A DNA stretch of 64,000 nucleotides from Purshia tridentata (Eukaryota > Streptophyta > Magnoliopsida > Rosales > Rosaceae): positions 1 to 64,000 of the forward strand of contig QANT01002765.1 of assembly GCA_003254885.1 (NCBI GenBank), written 5' to 3'. Under the pieces are notes generated by a model. That model saw only the letters and a list, made by a program, of their open reading frames with translations, did no database searches and had not been told where the DNA came from. This document shows, piece by piece, positions 36,899 through 64,000 of this stretch (positions within the stretch are counted from its first letter, which is position 1; each line of letters opens with the position of its first letter). The translations under genes were made by a program, and so were the position numbers.

Positions 36899-37426
36899 TT
36901 AGATTTCAAGGCATATATCTGTGGATAAAAGACTATACATGACAACATCTTTAGCTGTACCTTTATGAAAGGTATACTTTCTCAAAAGGCCTTCCTTGTG
37001 GAACCCAAGTTTTTCCAAGACCCTCTGCGAGGCCTTGTTCTCTACCAAAACCAAAGCTTGCATTCTGACCAAACCAGTTAACTCCTCAAACCCTTCAGTG
37101 ATGGCCATCTTCACAGCTTTGGTTGCTATGCCTTGTCCCCAGTACTCAGGAGCCAACACATACCCAACCTCTGCCCTACACTTGTCATCACCACCTTGTG
37201 GCATGATGAAGACCAGCCCGATCGAAAGGTCATTGATGCAGATGGATCTGCAGTAAGGGTGAGAAATGCACCAGTCCTTGATGTATGTAATTGCTGCTTC
37301 TTTAGAAGTGAATGTGTTCCAACGGGTGAATTTTGTCACCCTTTCATCACCAGCATAGAGCAAGAAGTCCTCAGCATCTGAGACCCTGTAAGGGCGGAGT
37401 GTGATTTCCAAAGAATTGTTTGCCAT
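36899..37426 (-). CDS. GNAT-family N-acetyltransferase (RimJ/RimL-like, Acetyltransf_3), second copy
   Basis: Intronless gene encoding 175 aa from ATG at 37426 (MANNSLEITLRPYRVSD), which aligns with the family start. An upstream in-frame ATG at 37450 would add eight residues. Motif A is complete (YVLAPEYWGQGIATKAVKMA), as is the following block (VLVENKASQRVLEKLGFHKE). It clearly resembles the gene at 35568 along its whole length, but the two are well diverged, so the tandem duplication is not recent. The acetylated substrate is unknown. A third, broken relative lies divergently at 37829. Confidence 0.92.
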   Translation of the reverse strand: MANNSLEITLRPYRVSDAEDFLLYAGDERVTKFTRWNTFTSKEAAITYIKDWCISHPYCRSICINDLSIGLVFIMPQGGDDKCRAEVGYVLAPEYWGQGIATKAVKMAITEGFEELTGLVRMQALVLVENKASQRVLEKLGFHKEGLLRKYTFHKGTAKDVVMYSLLSTDICLEI

Positions 37427-37828
37427 TTTCTTTGATAAGCACTTATGCATAAACAGTATAAAATGCTGCTCTTTTAATTTTATAATTAGTATCAGAGGGT
37501 GACAATCCAGGAAAGTTGTGAAATGAGTTTACACTCATTGGTAATTATACGCACAAGTAGTCACCAAGTGGGTCCAATGTTGAGTTCTAATAGCATATTC
37601 CTTAAATAATTTTATAAATGTCTTGCTCACCACTCCAAGTAAATGACCAAGGCATGACCCCAGGTTGACCCCACCCATTACCATCCACCTTATTTCTAGG
37701 CAATTTCTTACAAGCTCTCACTTCTTTTTGCATATATAAACCCAAAGTCTCTTGCAACTTCTTTCTATATTGGCTTTGCCTTTAAGAGACATTTTTCATT
37801 TCTTATACCAATAATAGTGAGATTTATA

Positions 37829-37890
37829 ATGGAGGGAAGAGAAGGCTGTGATGGGTTCTTGTCCAACATCACCCTTCGGCCATTGGGTCT
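37829..37890 (+). pseudogene. Truncated third GNAT copy, broken by repeat sequence
   Basis: From ATG at 37829 the text MEGREGCDGFLSNITLRPLG continues into LSD, matching the family's N-terminus. At about 37891-37896 the sequence changes into GTGGCGGATCGACAGCC, unrelated to GNAT, and the reading frame closes at 37979. A TATATAAA box at about 37733, roughly 95 bp upstream, suggests the promoter of a once complete gene. No downstream remainder of the domain was found before 41550. Confidence 0.7.
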
Positions 37891-37892
37891 TT

Positions 37893-38250
37893 CAGACAGT
37901 GGCGGATCGACAGCCAAAGGTGGGGCGTGGCCGAACCTAGAAGCCTTGTACATGCTTTCTCTCTGTACAATGACCCCCTAGACTTTAGACGGCGACCTCC
38001 CAATACCGAACGGTGACCCCAAAAGGCCCTCCCTCAACCCCGTTCTCTGTTTCTCAGCCGCTGCCTGCCGAACTGGTTCAAACCAGTTGAATCCCCTTTG
38101 TTAGAACTCGGGAGCATCCATTTGCAGTTAAGAGAGGAAGAACTGGTTCAAACCAGTTGAATCCCCTTTGTTAGGACTCGGGAGCATCCATTTGTAGTTA
38201 AGAGAGGAGAAAGGAATTGGATCAGTTTAGTCTTCACCTTATTTGTTTTA
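37893..38250. repeat. Repeat-derived segment replacing the rest of the third GNAT gene
   Basis: Begins with a transposon-terminus-like string (CAGTGGCGGAT near 37885-37896) and runs up to the Tourist-like element at 38251. It holds the 70-bp tandem duplication at 38071-38210. A matching other end was not identified. Confidence 0.4.
38071..38210. repeat. 70-bp tandem duplication
   Basis: Copies at 38071-38140 and 38141-38210 differ at about two internal positions plus the last two bases. Each starts with AACTGGTTCAAACCAGTT, an almost perfect palindrome. Confidence 0.95.
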
Positions 38251-39158
38251 GGCCCAGTTTATACCGACCACCCTCTTAATTTTTTTTTCCCTTTTTGCTC
38301 CTCCAGTAAAATAAAAAAAATTCTCTCTTCCTCCTTCCCTCACCGGACCACCCACCCCACCCCAGCCCATACGCAAGATCACTCCGGGTTCCAGGGTGGA
38401 ATTCGGAGAGGGTCCTGTCACACCCCCACCTCTACCCTCACCACCACCCCACCCCACTCCACCCCAGCCCAGCCCATCCAGACGCCGGCGCTACCCCACT
38501 ACATCTTCGCCTGTTTATAAACTTTTCGACACTGGTGTGCCGAAATTTTGGTGATTATTCGGCACCTGATTGTCGAACGTAGGCAGTGTTTTCGGTAAGC
38601 AACCACCGAATGGAAGTATTCGCCTGTTTAGAAACTTTTCGACACTGGTGTGCCGAAATTTTGGTGATTATTCAGCACTCTATTGTCGAACGTAGGCAGT
38701 GTTTTCGGTAAGCAACCACCGAATGAAGGTATTCTACCGAACATATTACTTATATTCAGTCATAAGCTGCCAAACCTTTCTATATTTTTCGACAACATAC
38801 TACCGAATGGGTTTGGAGAAAGGTGGGGGCTGGGGTGGGGTCGCGCGGTAGCTGGGTTGAGTGGAGATGAGGTTGCGCAAAAGAGAGAGAGAGAGAAAGT
38901 TGCGCAAAGAGAGAGAGAGAGAGAGAAAGGGGGTGGGTCACGCCAGTGGCTGGGTTGGGTGGGTTGGGGTGGCGCAGCAGCTGGATGGGGCCGTGCCGAC
39001 GTCTGGGTAGGGTGCGATGAGGATGGGTGGTCCGGGGATGGACGGAGGAAGAGATAGTTTTTTTTTTATTTTACTGGAGGGGCAAAAAGGGAAAAAAATA
39101 GAAAAAAATGAAAGGGTGGTCAACTCATCAATAAAGGATGGTCGGTATAGCCTGGGCC
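38251..39158. mobile_element. Tourist/PIF-Harbinger-like non-autonomous element, 908 bp, TTA target duplication
   Basis: The element starts GGCCCAGTTTATACCGACCA and ends with the reverse complement of GGCCCAGGCTATACCGACCA. TTA flanks both sides (38248-38250 and 39159-39161), the target duplication expected for PIF/Harbinger. The inverted arms continue imperfectly for more than 100 bp, including CCCTTTTTGC(T/C)CCTCCAGTAAAATAAAA. No transposase is present. Inside are a 112-bp tandem duplication (38509-38732) and GA-rich tracts near 38881-38930. The ORFs crossing it are not host genes. Confidence 0.88.
38509..38732. repeat. 112-bp tandem duplication inside the Tourist-like element
   Basis: Copies begin CGCCTGTTTA at 38509 and 38621, with a handful of substitutions. 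The unit contains several TTCGG/CCGAA motifs. Confidence 0.93.
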
Positions 39159-39550
39159 TTACAAAATTGTTCAACAATATTTTTACGTGTTGAATTAATT
39201 ATACTACATAATGTTATATTTATACTTAATAATTTTTCATAAAATGAGTCGTGTGTTTGACAAGTGTTGGGCACTTGATGTGTTCCTTCTTTTTCAATCT
39301 TTTAAAATAGTAGTAACTAACAAAATTTGAGTGAATGTGATTTTAAATGATTTTGTTTTTATGTTTTGTGTTAGTTTATTAATTATTCACATGTATATAA
39401 AAAAAAAAACCTAAAAGACATTTGTATAAATATCAGTTTTACATGATTTTTAGTGTTGTATTAGACATCTTCTTGTGGGCTGTTTTGTCCATAATACCCT
39501 TCTTTACTGTTTGAGGAATACTATTAAGATTGAACCTGTCGTTCTTAATT

Positions 39551-41525
39551 GGGAAATTTTAGCCATACTCAACAATCTTCTTTTGATACTCAACACATAT
39601 TTTAAACTTGAATGGACAAATTTACCCCTTAGTATAATTACCAATAAAGACAAATTATAACTTTTGTGAAATTAAAATTTCTTTTCATACCCAACACCTA
39701 ATATCCATCTTCTTTACCATTCCTAACCTAACCATTCTCACTCTTCCTCACTCTTCTTCACTCTCACTCACACCCTTTCTCACACTTACACTATCAAACA
39801 TCAAACTAAGCCCTTACATCAAAACAAGGGTTTTTAGGCAAATGACTGGTGAAATCGTACCCTATAAGCCTCCAAATGAGGTATAAGTGCATTTTGTGTA
39901 AATTTTTCAGCATTTTAGCCGTTTTGAGATTGCTGGTTCACGACGTGTTCGGCGAACCAGAGCCGAACCCGTGCACATATTTCGGTTGGTTTCAGCTGAG
40001 TATCTTATGTCTATTCGGTTGAAACCAACCGAATGCTTATTTCATTATTTCATATTTACACGATGATCGGCTAGAGGAAACCGAATAAGTTAGCATTGTC
40101 CTGTTACTCGTAGCCGGACATCTTACATATATAAGGTTACCAGTAACCGAACGAAGCTGAGGATTTTTTGTAAAAATATTGGGCCTGCTCCTGTAACCCA
40201 AACATTTCAGTACATTCGGCTAATATCTACCGAACATTTTCCTCCTATTTGACCAGCTATAATCGAACACTGGGACAACTTAGATTTTTTTTTTAATTTA
40301 GGAAGAGGAAGATGAAGAAGAAGTAGAGGGTGAGCAAGCAAAGGGTGATGAAGCAGAAGGTGACGCTTCTACTCAAGGTAGCTCAGTTGGAAATGGACAT
40401 GCCGATCACACTATTGAATTCACCACCGATAAGGTATTTATTGAAACCAACTTAAGAGAGTAGACCATTTTGAATAAAATGGTCTCTAAGTACTTTTGAT
40501 TCACTATGCAGGTATTTTCAACTTAATCTGAAATGATTAGTTGGGTCCGTGGAGAAGGTATATTTATTGAAACCAACTTAAGAGAGTAGACCATTCTGAA
40601 TAAAATGGTCTCTAAGTACTTTTGATTCACTATGCAGGTATTTTCAACTAAATCTGAAATGATTAGTTGGGTCCGTGGAGAAGGTTTGAGGAACAACACA
40701 GTATTAATAATTAGGAGGTCCGATTCAGGAGGAGTTGGAAAGAGAATAAAGAGACCTCGGGTGGTTTTTGGGTGTGAGAGGCACGGTACACACAAGCCAA
40801 ACAACGCTATAACCACAACCGATCAGGCGTCTGAAGGCTATAACCCATTTCAGCACTGTCTGGTTGATACCAATCGAACATTGTCGTCGTTCTCGGTAGA
40901 CCAGAGTCGAACACGGCCTTCGACAGCAAACAAATTGCAACCCACAAATCCACCAAAACCTCGAACAAATGGTTAAAATTCAGATAAAAACAACAACCCA
41001 TCATAAAATACGTTTAATTTGCCCAAAACAACAAACAAAAAGCTTAGAGACTTACTTTTTCAAGTGAGATTCAAAATCTGAAACCAAAGCTCGAAATTTC
41101 AACCCTCCAGCAGCTCAACGACCAGTAGAGGTAGGAAGAAAGGCGACGGCAGCAGCAGCGGCAGCAGAGACGAGCGTTCGACGGGTTTGGGCCGAGGCAA
41201 ACTAAAAATTTCGGTTGTAGGAGACTGAAATGGGTGCTGATTGTTCGGTGGTGGTGAGAGGCAGTTGTTGGGTATGAGAGATTTGTGGGTATAGGTATAG
41301 TGTAAATGATTGGGTTGGGAGAGAAATTAGTTGTTGTTGGGTATGTGTGTAAAATTGTGGGTAAGGAGAGAAATAAAAATAATGGATTGGGTATCTATTA
41401 ACAAGGGTAATGTGGTAATTGAGATTGGATAAATTAAGAAAAAACTAATTTGAAAAAGGTAAGTGTTGAATAAATTAAGAAATTAGGTAACAAAATAAGA
41501 TAGTTGGATATAAATAGAAATTCCC
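39551..41525 (+). mobile_element. Mutator-like element (MULE), 1,975 bp, exact 9-bp target duplication
   Basis: The ends are GGGAAATTTTAGCCATACTC and the reverse complement of GGGAATTTCTATTTATATCC, with imperfect inverted repeats. Both sides are flanked by TTCTTAATT (39542-39550 and 41526-41534), an exact 9-bp duplication that is the hallmark of Mutator transposition. A remnant N-terminal transposase region is present: exons 39842-39880, 40302-40433 and 40638-40976. The first two give MTGEIVPYKPPNE and then an acidic linker; the third gives VFSTKSEMISWVRGEGL, which resembles the N-terminal domain of FAR1-type/MULE transposases. The catalytic core is absent, so this is a non-autonomous deletion derivative. 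Confidence 0.88.
40431..40682 (+). repeat. 126-bp tandem duplication of an intron-exon unit inside the MULE
   Basis: Copies begin AAGGTA...TTTATTGAAACC at 40431 and 40557. Each holds intron sequence, an acceptor (ATGCAG|GTATTTTCAAC) and the first 45 nt of the third exon. The first copy reads VFST then stop; the second reads VFSTKSEMISW. Only the second could contribute to a longer product. Confidence 0.9.
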
Positions 41526-41534
41526 TTCTTAATT

Positions 41535-42396
41535 TCAAGATATTTGGAGACACCGTAATGAGATCGTCTTTCATCCATTATAACACCTTTTAAGACCTTT
41601 GAATATAGATAGTAATGGTATCAACTCATATGGCTACGTTCATTGGGTGGAATAAAAATAAAATAAGAAAAACCATGCCAAAGAAAATGAGTAGCTTGTA
41701 TGTCTGGGATTGACAACAAAAACCATGCAAAGGAAATGCTTCATAAGAAAACATACTCATATCATAAGCCAATTAAACCAATGTAGAGAAAACCCTCTAG
41801 CCTTCATCAGCTTTCTTGACATAATTTTACAGTGGATTGGGACACTGATGTTTAGCCACTTTCACTTACAAGCTGCAAAAACTCAACATAAAAAGGCAAA
41901 GTCGTGTATCAATCTCAACAAAATGGGGCAAATTGTAAAGAACATGCGATTAGAAAAAAAAATTACTTCCAGTGGCAATTATAACCGATACAATTTGGTT
42001 TGGCAAAGAAAAACAAGAGTTTCCATTTACTAGAATGAATAAATTTTATATTTTCATTCATTAAAATATGAAAAAATCAATGGACAAAAATGAACAGCTC
42101 AAGGCCTCAATAGCCTTCAGCTCGGCAATCTCAATGTACATACTTACAACTCAACTGAATCGAAAAACAACCCTGCAGAAAATCTAATAACCTGTAACTC
42201 TGGGAGGGTATATAAGATAGGGTTCTTCTGCTTATCTAATACACATATGATACACTCAAAACAAAGCTCCAAACTGCAACTGAATGAATTGGCTCAATTT
42301 CAAAAACAGGGGCAGCTAACATGCCCTTGCAGTTCTTGTCCTAGTGGTAATTAGTATCGGGTATCTTCTGTTTTCCTTTTCCAGTATGACTTAACA
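41535..42396. other. Spacer and 3' flank of the BEACH gene
   Basis: No gene seen. The last few hundred bases before 42397 are the probable 3'UTR of the minus-strand BEACH gene. The plus ORF at 41710-42033 has no domain and looks accidental. Confidence 0.5.
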
Positions 42397-63903
<21,507 letters not shown>

Positions 63904-64000
63904 CTGAAAGAAGACATTAAGACAAGCTAAAGCATGAACTATCAAGCATAATTTATCAAAAAAGCCACAGTTTTTGTTCTTCTTTATTACTAACTTTAAA

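Noticed and set aside
36996-37381. Plus-strand ORFs antisense to the second GNAT gene
   Set aside because: Shadows of the conserved coding sequence on the other strand.
38683-39057. 124-aa plus ORF with KREREK repeats
   Set aside because: Lies inside the Tourist-like element and its GA-rich tracts. Low-complexity translation, not a gene.

Overview
The window is plant nuclear DNA: AT-rich intergenic sequence, many GT-AG introns, microsatellites, small DNA transposons, and proteins typical of flowering plants. The gene set (a DYW-type PPR, a chloroplast folate-biopterin transporter, an FLZ zinc finger, DUF1677, GNAT acetyltransferases and a class-C BEACH protein) and the protein sequences fit a rosid eudicot. 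Rosaceae, perhaps Prunus, is my guess from memory of similar proteins; it is not proven here. Short N runs in homopolymers (24778-24804, 48461, 57169) show a draft assembly.

Layout. 1-590: repeat-like end of a probable non-autonomous element. 868-3159 (+): PPR-DYW editing-type gene with an apparent 111-nt intron. 3784-5240 (-): three-exon single-pass membrane protein of the plant family often labelled C-8 sterol isomerase. 5441-8763: AT-rich spacer with a fold-back element. 8764-9123 (-): DUF1677 gene. 9124-17147: long gene-poor stretch with microsatellites, a perfect 23-bp hairpin, a long-TIR element and one doubtful small ORF. 17148-20759 (-): nine-exon chloroplast folate-biopterin transporter. 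21001-24245: spacer. 24246-25793 (-): two-exon FLZ gene with a probable 5'UTR intron. 26300-35567: gene-poor, with several tandem duplications. 35568-37890: GNAT cluster (two whole genes on -, one broken copy on +, and a duplicated promoter/start block). 38251-39158: Tourist/Harbinger-like element with TTA target duplication. 39551-41525: Mutator-like element with an exact 9-bp target duplication and a remnant N-terminal transposase region. 42397-63903 (-): 29 exons of a class-C BEACH/WD40 gene whose 5' end lies beyond the window.

The genes do not form a pathway; this is an ordinary euchromatic plant region. The PPR and the folate transporter should act in organelles. The FLZ protein should act as a SnRK1 adaptor, and the BEACH protein in membrane trafficking or RNA-granule biology.

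The most noteworthy signals are the intron-like insertion in a normally intronless PPR gene, a GC-AG intron and a duplicated splice acceptor in the BEACH gene, the GNAT cluster broken by repeat sequence, the MULE with an internally duplicated exon, the perfect hairpin at 12038-12092, and about nine independent two-copy tandem duplications of 70-190 bp. I found no convincing previously undescribed multi-gene system.
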